A DNA stretch of 64,000 nt from Terriglobus albidus (GTDB lineage Bacteria > Acidobacteriota > Terriglobia > Terriglobales > Acidobacteriaceae): NCBI RefSeq assembly GCF_008000815.1, contig NZ_CP042806.1:3968001-4032000 (forward strand), written 5' to 3'. Positions 54,365 to 62,705 of this stretch are shown here, in pieces (position 1 is the stretch's first letter; each line of letters starts with the position of its first letter). Made by a program: the position numbers and the translations under genes. The notes beneath the pieces were generated by a model. That model worked only from the letters and a program-made list of their open reading frames with translations, did not search any database and was not told the origin of the DNA.

Positions 54365-54643
54365 GCTCGTAACAGAATCTTTTTCGCGTTGTTCGACAGC
54401 CGCTACCATTCTTGAACCAAATCCAAGGCCACCCCGGCTTGCCATCGCTGTCGCCAGCGCTTCAGTCCCGTAGGACTTCAGGGCATCGCCAAACTGACCC
54501 TCTCCGTCTTCCTCGTTCCGCAGCGGCTTCAAAAGCTCGTTCATCAGCATACCTTCAAACTGCTTCGCTGCGTTTTCGAGTTTTTGTTGCCGTATTGCGG
54601 TTGCATCGCCCAGGGACGGGCCTACCGAGGTCACCATCATCAC
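54338..54643 (-). CDS. flgJ: Rod-binding protein, FlgJ N-terminal domain only
   Basis: 101 residues. The Rod-binding motif is QKLENAAKQFEGMLMNELLKPLRNEEDGEGQFGDALKSYGTEALATAMASRGGLGFGSRMV. The muramidase domain of enteric FlgJ is absent, as in many other phyla, so the peptidoglycan hole must be cut by a separate hydrolase not seen here. The ATG overlaps the flgI stop by four bases, and the stop codon forms part of the sigma-28 promoter. Confidence 0.88.
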   Translation of the reverse strand: MMMVTSVGPSLGDATAIRQQKLENAAKQFEGMLMNELLKPLRNEEDGEGQFGDALKSYGTEALATAMASRGGLGFGSRMVAAVEQREKDSVTSSSLAATGR

Positions 54644-55734
54644 AGCACCTCAATCTCAGCTTCTAACGCTCCTGCCGCCTTCATTGCCTGCAGAATCGAG
54701 ATCACGTCACGAGCTGTAGCCCCGATCGCCTGCAGATCCTTCACCAGTTCTTCCACCGTCGCGCCCTGCTTGAGCTCGATGCGGTTGACCGGCTTATCCT
54801 TTGCATCTACCTTGGTTTGCTGCACCACCTGCGTTGTTCCCTGCGCGAACGCGTTTGGCTGGCTGACCTCGAACTCTGAGACCACATTGACGCTCAGACC
54901 GCCGTGCAGGATCGAAACCGGCTGCAGCACCACCTGGCCGCCAATTACGACTGTTCCAGTACGTTCGTTAACAATGACCCGGGCACTTGGCGCCAGAGCC
55001 ACTTCCACGGCCTCCACGCGGGCCAGAAGTTGTGGAATATCCTCTCCGGGACCGACTTGGAGCTCGATGCGGCGGCTGTCCATCGCTCGTGCCGCCGAGC
55101 GTCCAAGTGCCTTATTCACCGCAGTCGCCATCGATTCCGCACTGCGAAAATCAGCATCATTCAACAGCAGAGAGAAGGTCTGACGACCGGCAAGTTCGAG
55201 CGGAACTCCCCGTTCCACCATGGCTCCGGTCGGAATTCTGGCCGTCGTCGGATGATTGGTCTGCTTGGTATTGCCATTCGCGCTGACGGAATATCCGCCG
55301 AGCGCCAGCGACCCCTGCGCCTGTGCGTAGATACGGCCATCCGCGCCGTACAACGGAGTCATCAGCAACATCCCACCATCAAGACTCTTAGCGTCGCCCG
55401 CAGCCGCCACCGTCACGTCGATACGGGTTCCGGGCCGGGCGAAGGGCGGCAGCGACGCCGAGACGAAAACCGCGGCCAGGTTCTGCACGCGGATTCCGTT
55501 CGACGGCACGCTCACACCCATGCGGGAGAGCGTCGCAGCCAAAGTCTGCATCGGAAACCCCGTCTGCTGACTGTCTCCAGTCCCCTGGAGACCCACGACA
55601 ATGCCATACCCAACAAGCTGGTTTTCGCGAATCCCCTCAATGGTCGCAATGTCCTTCACATGCGCCAGGCGGGCGTCGGCGCCGAACATAACGCCGGTGA
55701 TCAGCAAAAGCAGCAAAACGACGAAAGCGCGCAT
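54640..55734 (-). CDS. flgI: Flagellar P-ring protein FlgI
   Basis: 364 residues. The signal peptide (VVLLLLLITGVMFGADA) is followed by the family motif ARLAHVKDIATIEGIRENQLVGYGIVVGLQGTGD and the middle and end segments (LGGYSVSANG, RVIVNERTGTVVIGG). Forms the ring around the rod in the peptidoglycan layer. Its start overlaps flgH by one base and its stop flgJ by four. Confidence 0.96.
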   Translation of the reverse strand: MRAFVVLLLLLITGVMFGADARLAHVKDIATIEGIRENQLVGYGIVVGLQGTGDSQQTGFPMQTLAATLSRMGVSVPSNGIRVQNLAAVFVSASLPPFARPGTRIDVTVAAAGDAKSLDGGMLLMTPLYGADGRIYAQAQGSLALGGYSVSANGNTKQTNHPTTARIPTGAMVERGVPLELAGRQTFSLLLNDADFRSAESMATAVNKALGRSAARAMDSRRIELQVGPGEDIPQLLARVEAVEVALAPSARVIVNERTGTVVIGGQVVLQPVSILHGGLSVNVVSEFEVSQPNAFAQGTTQVVQQTKVDAKDKPVNRIELKQGATVEELVKDLQAIGATARDVISILQAMKAAGALEAEIEVL

Positions 55735-56456
55735 TAGAAGATCACCGCTTTCTGCAACAACCGGACCAGCACATTAGGACGGCGGGTGTAGTCGGTCACG
55801 ATGCCTTTCCCGCGCACCTGCAACTCAAGGCTGGAAATGGCGGTCGACAGTACCTGATTCTGCTGCGAGATATCTTCCGGACGAACCAGGCCGCGCAGCA
55901 CAATCGTCTGCGTCTGCTGGCTGAACTCGACCTGGCGTGCTGCTTCGATCACGAGCATACCGTTCGGGAGCACCTCGACGACTTGCCCACCGAATGTCGT
56001 CAGTAAGCTGGAGTTGTTGGCGCTGCTTCCCTGCCCACTCAACCCGGCCGCCGAATTCTGGCCGATCAGATTTTGGGCTGCGGAACTTACGCTCAACTTG
56101 CTGAACAGCGACGTAATCTGCGAGCTCGCATTCGAGGTCCGCGCCCCCTTCACGGTGCCATCGGTGCTTGCGACCACGCTCTCCTGAACCACCACCTGGA
56201 TCAAATCATGTGGGAACCGGGCGCGCATATCGCTGCCCATCCGCGCCATCCGGCCGTTCTCGGTCCAGATGGAGCCAGGCGAGGTCTGCGAACCGGCGTC
56301 CTCAGCATGAACGCGGGCCAGATAAGAATCCAGCGAGCTGGCCGCGACATCCTGCTTTTTGGACTTCCCCTGTGCCATGGAGATCTCCACTCCCAGCAAC
56401 AGAAGCACCAGCATCACTAACGCGATATATTTCCACTCATTCTTCATCGCATTCAT
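55734..56456 (-). CDS. flgH: Flagellar L-ring protein FlgH, without lipobox
   Basis: 240 residues. The C-terminal half has family motifs (FGGQVVEVLPNGMLVIEAARQVEFSQQTQTIVLRGLVRPEDIS, GKGIVTDYTRRPNVLVRLL). The N-terminal hydrophobic segment is a signal sequence ending MAQG, but the protein contains no Cys at all, so it cannot be lipid-modified like the classical FlgH lipoprotein. The overlapping frames with flgA (four bases) and flgI (one base) support the ends. Confidence 0.92.
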   Translation of the reverse strand: MNAMKNEWKYIALVMLVLLLLGVEISMAQGKSKKQDVAASSLDSYLARVHAEDAGSQTSPGSIWTENGRMARMGSDMRARFPHDLIQVVVQESVVASTDGTVKGARTSNASSQITSLFSKLSVSSAAQNLIGQNSAAGLSGQGSSANNSSLLTTFGGQVVEVLPNGMLVIEAARQVEFSQQTQTIVLRGLVRPEDISQQNQVLSTAISSLELQVRGKGIVTDYTRRPNVLVRLLQKAVIF

Positions 56457-56932
56457 CGCAGTTCGACCTCGCCTTTTCCTTTGATCACCGCCTGGACTCT
56501 ACGTTCGGAGCCCTCACTGCCAAATACCGCCATCGAAACCGGAATGACATCTCCCACCATGCCGCTGCGGTCCGCGATGCCCGCCATCTGCATACGGCTT
56601 GAGGTCGAGTTTGATCTCACAAAAACCCGTTCCCCTGCGCGGACTGCCAGTTCTAGCGACGCCACCTTGGTGACAGGCGTCTGCGCTTTTACATCTACCG
56701 GCGCCGGCAACATGTAGGCCGGCCATTCCGGGTGCGAGCAAGACCGCACCACGGCCCAGCTTCCACGCCCAACCAGATCGTGCTTCACGGCCTCCACGCG
56801 GTATCCGCCACTCTCCCCCAGCTCTACTGGAGCAGCAGCCACTCCTACGACGGCAAGCTCCGGCGTGCGTGCGCACTTTGCCTGCCCGAGTACTGTTCCA
56901 GTTGCTAGACCTACCACCAGAAGAATCCGCAT
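56453..56932 (-). CDS. flgA: Flagellar P-ring assembly chaperone FlgA
   Basis: 159 residues. A short signal peptide (ILLVVGLATGTVLGQA) precedes a SAF-type C-terminal domain (VRAGERVFVRSNSTSSRMQMAG ... GDVIPVSM). Periplasmic helper for FlgI. It is shorter than enteric FlgA (about 219), lacking part of the N-terminal domain. Overlaps flgG by one base and flgH by four. Confidence 0.85.
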   Translation of the reverse strand: MRILLVVGLATGTVLGQAKCARTPELAVVGVAAAPVELGESGGYRVEAVKHDLVGRGSWAVVRSCSHPEWPAYMLPAPVDVKAQTPVTKVASLELAVRAGERVFVRSNSTSSRMQMAGIADRSGMVGDVIPVSMAVFGSEGSERRVQAVIKGKGEVELR

Positions 56933-57720
56933 TAGCGCACCAGGTTATTGATTTGGCCGTACATATCGTCGGCGGTCTTAACCACCTTGGAGTTACTCTC
57001 ATAAGCCCGCTGGGCCATGATCATCTGCACAAACTCCTCAACCGCGTCTACGTTCGAGTTCTCGAGATAACCCTGTTGCAGCGTGCCGACGCCAGTCGTT
57101 CCACCTGGCGTATCTGTAATCGCGGTTCCCGATGAGGTGCTGGGCAGAAACAGGTTGCCGCCGATCGAGTTCAGGCCTCCCGGGTTCGCAAAAGTAGCAA
57201 GCTGAAGCGTGCCGAGCTGCGAGCTCTGTGTCTGTCCTGGAATCGTTGCCGACACCACGCCGTACTGTGAGATCTGAACGTTCGTTGCATTCGAAGGAAT
57301 CGTGATCTGCGGCGTAAGAAGATCGCCGTTCGCCGTGACCATCTGTCCCTGATTGTTCAGATGGAAGCTGCCGGCACGCGTGTAAGCGATAGCGCCATCT
57401 GGGCGGGTGACCTGGAAGAAGCCCTGTCCCTGGATAGCAAGATCGAGGTTGTTGCCGGTCTGGTTGAAGTCGCCCTGGGTCATGATGACCTCGGTCGCAA
57501 CCGGCTTGGTTCCGAGACCGATCTGCAGGCCGGCCTGGGTCGTCTGCGTGCTCTGCGCACTGCCAGGAGTAACGACGTTCTGATAGATCATGTCTTCGAA
57601 CTGAAGACGCCGGCGGCGGAATCCTGCCGTCGCTGAGTTAGCCAGATTGTTGGCAACCGTATCCAGATTCATCTGCTGCGCGCTCATGCCGCTGGCTGCC
57701 GTGTATAACGCCCGTATCAT
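56932..57720 (-). CDS. flgG: Flagellar distal rod protein FlgG
   Basis: 262 residues, standard size. The N-terminus IRALYTAASGMSAQQMNLDTVANNLANSATAGFRRRR and C-terminus YLENSNVDAVEEFVQMIMAQRAYESNSKVVKTADDM are the FlgG signatures. Forms the distal rod through the P and L rings. It lies 10 bases after flgF. Confidence 0.97.
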   Translation of the reverse strand: MIRALYTAASGMSAQQMNLDTVANNLANSATAGFRRRRLQFEDMIYQNVVTPGSAQSTQTTQAGLQIGLGTKPVATEVIMTQGDFNQTGNNLDLAIQGQGFFQVTRPDGAIAYTRAGSFHLNNQGQMVTANGDLLTPQITIPSNATNVQISQYGVVSATIPGQTQSSQLGTLQLATFANPGGLNSIGGNLFLPSTSSGTAITDTPGGTTGVGTLQQGYLENSNVDAVEEFVQMIMAQRAYESNSKVVKTADDMYGQINNLVR

Positions 57721-57730
57721 CGCTTTACTC

Positions 57731-58483
57731 CTATATCCGTCCCAGGTCTTCGCCTGCCGTCTTGTCGAAGCTGTTGAAGATGCTCAAAGCCTTCTGCATC
57801 ATTTCTGTTTGCCGCTGCGTCAGGATGAGCTCCATGGTGCCGTGAATGGCGTCTTCATTCGAGCCTTCGAGAGCACCCTGGCGCACAACTGCAGTTCCAG
57901 TCTGCGGTGTTGCGCCATCGGCTGCCGCAAAGAGATTGGTTCCCTGATTGGTGAGCTGCCCCGGACCAAAGTCAAAGACTCCGATCTGGCCGACGATGGC
58001 GCTGCCCTCAGGCCCGCTCACTGAAATCATGCCGTTCTCAGCAATATGAACCTGTCCGCTCGGCAGAGTGATCGGCGCTCCGCTCTGATTGAGAACCGCA
58101 TCGCCATGCTGCGTTACCAGAGTCCCGTTTTCGCTGCGTTGAAATCCACCGTCGCGCGTATAGCGAGTTCCCTGTGCCGTTTTAATACCGAAATAGCCGT
58201 TGCCCTGCAGCGCCAGATCCAATGGATTGCCGGTCGTCTCAATCTGCCCCTGCGCCGTATCCAGGCGATTCCCGCCAAGCAGGTTGTAATTGTTCACTGC
58301 CCGACCCACCTGGGAGGCATCCGGCTGACCTTGAGTATCCGCGGCATCCATAAGAGAGCGGAAATAGTCCCGCTGCGCCCGGAATCCATGCGCTCCCACA
58401 TTCGCGAGATTGTTCGCCGCCGTATCCAGGGCCTGGGTACGCGACTGAAGCGCCGAATAGATGGCATAGATCCCGCTGCTCAT
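57731..58483 (-). CDS. flgF: Flagellar rod protein FlgF
   Basis: 250 residues. The rod-type N-terminus YSALQSRTQALDTAANNLANVGAHGFRAQRDYF and the C-terminal EGSNEDAIHGTMELILTQRQTEMMQKALSIFNS match FlgF (proximal rod) and are less typical of FlgG. It follows a strong terminator-like hairpin (58524-58560), so it may begin a separate transcript; GAGAG is its likely ribosome site. Confidence 0.9.
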   Translation of the reverse strand: MSSGIYAIYSALQSRTQALDTAANNLANVGAHGFRAQRDYFRSLMDAADTQGQPDASQVGRAVNNYNLLGGNRLDTAQGQIETTGNPLDLALQGNGYFGIKTAQGTRYTRDGGFQRSENGTLVTQHGDAVLNQSGAPITLPSGQVHIAENGMISVSGPEGSAIVGQIGVFDFGPGQLTNQGTNLFAAADGATPQTGTAVVRQGALEGSNEDAIHGTMELILTQRQTEMMQKALSIFNSFDKTAGEDLGRI

Positions 58484-58487
58484 ACTC

Positions 58488-58515
58488 TCAAGATGTGCAC
58501 GCAGCGTGCCGATAA
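58488..58515 (+). promoter_or_regulatory. Sigma-28-like promoter facing away from flgF (antisense)
   Basis: On the + strand: TCAAGATG, 12 bases, GCCGATAA. The -10 matches the consensus exactly and the -35 has the TCAAG form, with the spacer one base longer than at flgM. Any transcript would start near 58523, run straight into the hairpin at 58524-58560 and beyond that be antisense to the MshEN-like gene. Confidence 0.4.
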
Positions 58516-58523
58516 AAACAAAT

Positions 58524-58560
58524 CGGGCTTAGAAAGCACTAAGCACGCTTTCTAAGCCCG
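58524..58560 (-). terminator. Terminator of the fliN / MshEN-like transcript
   Basis: A perfect 14-base stem CGGGCTTAGAAAGC/GCTTTCTAAGCCCG with a 9-base loop, followed on the minus strand by ATTTGTTTTTATC. It lies 35 bases after the gene at 58595 and 41 bases before flgF. Confidence 0.85.
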
Positions 58561-58594
58561 GTCTTATCTTTGCCTTTCGGCTTCTTTACTTCTA

Positions 58595-59509
58595 TTAAGG
58601 ATAGATTCTCCAGACACAATCGAGAACATCCTCCGCCGATTCACCGGGAATGCATGAAACGGCGTGCCCTTCGAGCCACAAACGCATCCAGTACAACCGT
58701 CCTACACGCACCAGCCGTGACGCGACCGGCTGCTGCTTCTCAATGACCGAAACCATCGCCTTGACGAGACTGTCCTGATCCTCGACTGTTTCTTCGTTGG
58801 TGGTGATCCCTTTGCACTCCGTCAGCCGCTTGCGTGCGGCCTGATACTGCGATGACGGCAACAGCCCGCTGTGTACATGAAGATCCGTCATCTGCTCCAG
58901 CGCCAGTGCAGCCGCTGGATTCAGCTCCGCATCGAACGCCAGGTAAAGAGCCTTGCCGCCAGCTACACGCACCGGCAACATGCCACTCTCTTCCAGAACG
59001 GCCTGCGGTGCAAGACGCGCCATCCGCTCCGGAGAAAAACCTTCCAGGGTCAGCATGGGGCAATTCCACTGTGCGCCCATCGCGCGTGTGATCTGCCCTT
59101 CACTCAGATTTGCGGCTTCCATCAGGCAGTCGCCGATGCGGCCATGTCCACGCTGCCGCTGGCGCTGCAGTGCCTGCTGCAGTTGTACAGGCGTAATAAT
59201 TCCCTGAGCCATCAGCACCAGGCCCAATGGAATACGGTGGTTGTGCGGACTGAATTCATCGCCTGCGATGCTTGACCCGATCTCGCGGCGGACCGACTGG
59301 GTTACCAGTTGAGAAAGGCAGTTGCGGCTGCACGCCCACTGACCTTCAAAGTACGGACGTGTACGGTTTTTCCAGCGCTGCAACCACCCGCCAGTGCACT
59401 GCAGATTCCCGCAGAGCACGGTCTCGGTGACATTCGAGGGGATAGACTTACCGCCGATAGACGGCGTTTGCAACATGACACTGTCTTTTACTGAATCGAT
59501 GTAGGCCAT
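58595..59509 (-). CDS. MshEN-domain-like protein with N-terminal Cys motif, in flagellar cluster
   Basis: 304 residues. Residues 33-64 hold C33-x4-C38 and C60-x3-C64, a possible zinc site. From about 92 (HRIPLGLVLMAQGIITPVQLQQALQRQRQRGHGRIGDCLMEAANLSEGQITRAMGAQWNCPML) the sequence follows the GspE/PilB N-terminal (MshEN) pattern, which in known proteins can bind cyclic di-GMP. No ATPase domain follows. GGAG lies seven bases before the ATG, and the gene overlaps fliN by 22 bases. Its place between fliN and the rod genes suggests control of the flagellum, possibly through cyclic di-GMP; that is inference. Confidence 0.75.
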   Translation of the reverse strand: MAYIDSVKDSVMLQTPSIGGKSIPSNVTETVLCGNLQCTGGWLQRWKNRTRPYFEGQWACSRNCLSQLVTQSVRREIGSSIAGDEFSPHNHRIPLGLVLMAQGIITPVQLQQALQRQRQRGHGRIGDCLMEAANLSEGQITRAMGAQWNCPMLTLEGFSPERMARLAPQAVLEESGMLPVRVAGGKALYLAFDAELNPAAALALEQMTDLHVHSGLLPSSQYQAARKRLTECKGITTNEETVEDQDSLVKAMVSVIEKQQPVASRLVRVGRLYWMRLWLEGHAVSCIPGESAEDVLDCVWRIYP

Positions 59510-59760
59510 TCCACGCTCTCCTTGCGTGTTTGTTCCGGAGCGACCTCCGTAACCTCGAAGGCGTAATTACCGTTCACGATCACAATCTCGCCCCGTGCCA
59601 CAACCCGTCCGCTCACGACCAGTTCGACCATCTCGTCGATCTGGCGGTCGAGCCTCAGTCCAGCACCCGATTGCAGGCGAACGGCATCGCCAAGTGTCAA
59701 TTCCCGCGATCCAAGCCGAAGTACGGCATCGAACCGAAGCCCTTCCAGCAGCTCAGGCAT
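59488..59760 (-). CDS. fliN: Flagellar motor switch protein FliN (SpoA domain)
   Basis: 90 residues, the SpoA core only: LRFDAVLRLGSRELTLGDAVRLQSGAGLRLDRQIDEMVELVVSGRVVARGEIVIVNGNYAFEVTEV. It forms the rim of the C-ring that sets rotation direction. It lacks the N-terminal extension of enteric FliN (137 residues). A FliM partner is not in view. The gene starts three bases after fliA and overlaps the next gene by 22 bases. Confidence 0.88.
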   Translation of the reverse strand: MPELLEGLRFDAVLRLGSRELTLGDAVRLQSGAGLRLDRQIDEMVELVVSGRVVARGEIVIVNGNYAFEVTEVAPEQTRKESVEWPTSIQ

Positions 59761-59762
59761 CG

Positions 59763-60629
59763 TTATTTCGCCCTCGCACTGCGACGCTTCGACTCGTCTC
59801 CGTTCTTGGCATTCGCCAGGTCCGCCAGCTTGGCGCGCAGCTTCAACACCGCCGAGGAGTGAATCTGAGAGACACGCGATTCAACAACACCGAGCGTCAA
59901 ACCGATCTCTTTCATCGTCAGCTCCTCGTGGTAGTACAGCGTCAACACCAGACGTTCTTTCTCGGGAAGATCTTCAATCGCATCGGCCAAACGCTGCCGC
60001 AGTTCACCTTTCAGCGCCCGGAACAACGGCCCGTCTTCGTCAGGGCTGGCGACATAGGCCAGTTCCTCATCTCCGGACTCTTCGTTCTTCTCGACATGCA
60101 GGCTGCCGATCTCAAGCCCCTTCAGCTCGCCAAGCAGCATCTGGTAGTCATTAAGACTCATGCCTAGCTCTGCGGCAATCTCCTGCTCCGCCGGTGAGCG
60201 GCCGAGTGCCTGCGTCAGCTTGCGGATTGCCTCTTCGACGCTACGGCCTTTGCGGCGCAGCTCGCGGGGGCTCCAGTCCAGAGTCCGCAGTGAGTCAAGA
60301 ATCGCACCACGAATGCGGAACTGCGCATAGCTCTTGAACTGCACCCGTTTGCCATGATCGAACTTATCGTAGGCATCCATCAGGCCGATCACGCCGGCCG
60401 ATACCAAATCTTCCAGATCCACATGCTGCGGCAACCGTTCATGGATACGCCGCGCGATGTAGCGAACCGTCGGCAGATGATCGATAAGCACCTGCTCACG
60501 GCTCGGTATCAGTTGGCTGCCATCCATGCTGGCAACCAGGGCGCGCGCAGCTTTACTGGCATCCTCAGCAAGCAGTGCCGACCCCAGCCCCACTTCGCTT
60601 CCGTAATCCTTCATTCCAAGCCTCGCCAT
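59763..60629 (-). CDS. fliA: RNA polymerase sigma-28 factor FliA/WhiG
   Basis: 288 residues. Region 2 is seen as HLPTVRYIARRIHERLPQHVDLEDLVSAGVIGLMDAYDKFDHGKRVQFKSYAQFRIRGAILDSLRTLDWSPRELRRKGR, region 3 follows (EEAIRKLTQALGRSPAEQEIAAELGMS) and region 4 has LPEKERLVLTLYYHEELTMKEIGLTLGVVESRVSQIHSSAVLKLR. It directs late flagellar transcription, for example at 54338. AAGGAG is five bases before the ATG. The N-terminal 40 residues are longer than in enteric FliA and the C-terminus is Lys/Arg-rich. Confidence 0.95.
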   Translation of the reverse strand: MARLGMKDYGSEVGLGSALLAEDASKAARALVASMDGSQLIPSREQVLIDHLPTVRYIARRIHERLPQHVDLEDLVSAGVIGLMDAYDKFDHGKRVQFKSYAQFRIRGAILDSLRTLDWSPRELRRKGRSVEEAIRKLTQALGRSPAEQEIAAELGMSLNDYQMLLGELKGLEIGSLHVEKNEESGDEELAYVASPDEDGPLFRALKGELRQRLADAIEDLPEKERLVLTLYYHEELTMKEIGLTLGVVESRVSQIHSSAVLKLRAKLADLANAKNGDESKRRSARAK

Positions 60630-60638
60630 TTCTGCTCC

Positions 60639-62705
60639 TTACCCTATTTGACCCACGCTCTGCACCCTTACCTCCGCCGGTATTTCGACTGGTGAAAGTA
60701 CCGTCACCCTCGGAAGTATCGGTTCAAGCCAGCGACGTACGTGGTAACGTGCCGGCGATGGACATAAGAGCACGGGAAGTGCCGAAGTTGAGCCCGTTGC
60801 TGTTAATCGCTTCACAGACTCCACCAGCTTCCTGAGGAAATCTCCCTGTCCAACTACCATCTGTCCCTCACTACTGCGTGCCCTGGGATCGAAGGTTCCA
60901 ATGATTTCGTCCTCGAGGGACCGCTCAAGTGTTAAAACCTTCAAAGCTCCATCCGTATCGAGCAACGGATGCACCAGGCCACGGCCCAGTGCCTGACGCA
61001 CACTCTCCACCAGATGGACCGTGTTCTTGGAGTGCGCCGCAGCCTCCACCAGGACCTCCAGAATGCTGCCTAGATCGCGAACCGAGACCTGCTCACGCAG
61101 CAGTTGCTGCAGCACTTTCTGGACCTCGCCAAGAGTCATTAATTTCGGCACAAGTTCTTCCACCAGCTTGGGATGGCTCTCGGTCAAACCATCCATCAGG
61201 CGCTTCACTTCGCCACGGCTCAGCAGCTCATGAGCGTGACGGCGAATCAGCTCGCCAAGGTGGGTTCCGATGACCGTCGTCTGATCGACCACCGAACAGC
61301 CCGCGGCCAGAGCGCGCTCCTGCAGCGAAGGATCGATCCACTTCGCGTTGACGCCGAACGCCGGTTCTTTGGTCTCAATTCCCGGTAGCGCCTTGGCGCG
61401 TCCCTCGCGATCAGGACCGGCGGTAACGGCCAGCAGGCAATTCCCTTCCGTCTGCCAGCGACCGATCTCAATGCCACGCAGGCTGATGACGTATTCGCGT
61501 GGACGAAGCCGGAGGTTATCCGTGATGTGAACGGAAGGCACGACGAAGCCAAGTTCCGTGGCCAAGTGCCGCCGCAACGCGCGCACGCGATTCAGCATCT
61601 GGCCTCCGTTCGACGCATCGACAAACGGGATCAACTGGAAGCCGATCTCAAGCGTCAGCTCATCGACTTTCAACAGCGACGCCAAGTCATCCTGTTGCGA
61701 TGCAGCAGCCGCGCCCGCCTTCTGTTCCACCAGCTCCTCGACAACCTCCGGAGCATCCGCGGGCAGGCTCTTCGCCACCATACCGACGGCAAACGCCATG
61801 AAGATAAAGGCCAGCTTCGGCAGTCCAGGGATCAGAGCCATTGCCGCCAGAACACCACAGGCGATCCAAAGCGTCTTCCGCTTGGTGAACAACTGCGATC
61901 CCAGCTCGGCATCCAAAGCACCTGACGAGGAGGCACGCGTCAGCACCATGCCGCCGGCAACACTGACCAACAGCGACGGGATCATGGTGACCAGGCCATC
62001 GCCTACTGTCAGGATGGTGTAGGTCTTGACCGCCGTCATCAGATCCACACCCTGCTGCAGCGTTCCGATCAACAGACCGGCAATGATATTGATCGCCGTG
62101 ATAAGGATGGTCGCCATAGAGTCGCGCTGATTGAAGCGCGCGGCGCCGTCCATCGCGCCATAGAACTCAGCCTCGCGAGCGATAGCCTCTCTGCGTTTGC
62201 GAGCACCCTGCTCGTCGATCAGGCCGGCGTTCATGTCGGCATCGATCGCCATCTGCTTACCCGGCAAGGCATCGAGAGTGAAACGGGCCGTAACCTCAGC
62301 AGTACGAACCGCGCCGTGGCTTACCACCAGGAACTGGATAGCGATCAAAGCCAGGAACAGGACGAAGCCGACGATGTAGTTGCCGCCAACGACGAACTGT
62401 CCAAAGGCCTCGATGACGTTTCCGGCGGCTCCCGTACCTTCGTGGCCATGCAGCAGAATCCGGCGGCTGGAGGCCAGGTTCAGCGACAAGCGAAACAGAG
62501 TCAGCAACAGCAGGAGCGTCGGAAAGACCGAGAAGTCCACCGCGCGTCTCACCTGTACAGCCGTCAGGAACACGATGATGCTGGCCGTAATTGAGACCGC
62601 CAGCAACAGATCCAGCAACAAGCCGGGCAGCGGCACCAACATGACGAAGATCATGCTGATAGCGCCTAGCGGCAGCAATACGCCATTCCACTTTTTCAGG
62701 TTCAC
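60639..62705 (-). CDS. flhA: Flagellar export gate protein FlhA
   Basis: 688 residues. Eight membrane helices occupy the first 320 residues, with the FHIPEP-type loop seen as LDALPGKQMAIDADMNAGLIDEQGARKRREAI. The cytoplasmic ring-forming domain follows (LRPREYVISLRGIEIGRWQTEGNCLLAVTAG, GCSVVDQTTVIGTHLGELIRRHAHELLSR). It is the central subunit of the flagellar type III export gate. The ATG overlaps the flhB stop by four bases. fliA follows directly, so the flhF-flhG pair often found here is absent. Confidence 0.97.
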   Translation of the reverse strand: MNLKKWNGVLLPLGAISMIFVMLVPLPGLLLDLLLAVSITASIIVFLTAVQVRRAVDFSVFPTLLLLLTLFRLSLNLASSRRILLHGHEGTGAAGNVIEAFGQFVVGGNYIVGFVLFLALIAIQFLVVSHGAVRTAEVTARFTLDALPGKQMAIDADMNAGLIDEQGARKRREAIAREAEFYGAMDGAARFNQRDSMATILITAINIIAGLLIGTLQQGVDLMTAVKTYTILTVGDGLVTMIPSLLVSVAGGMVLTRASSSGALDAELGSQLFTKRKTLWIACGVLAAMALIPGLPKLAFIFMAFAVGMVAKSLPADAPEVVEELVEQKAGAAAASQQDDLASLLKVDELTLEIGFQLIPFVDASNGGQMLNRVRALRRHLATELGFVVPSVHITDNLRLRPREYVISLRGIEIGRWQTEGNCLLAVTAGPDREGRAKALPGIETKEPAFGVNAKWIDPSLQERALAAGCSVVDQTTVIGTHLGELIRRHAHELLSRGEVKRLMDGLTESHPKLVEELVPKLMTLGEVQKVLQQLLREQVSVRDLGSILEVLVEAAAHSKNTVHLVESVRQALGRGLVHPLLDTDGALKVLTLERSLEDEIIGTFDPRARSSEGQMVVGQGDFLRKLVESVKRLTATGSTSALPVLLCPSPARYHVRRWLEPILPRVTVLSPVEIPAEVRVQSVGQIG

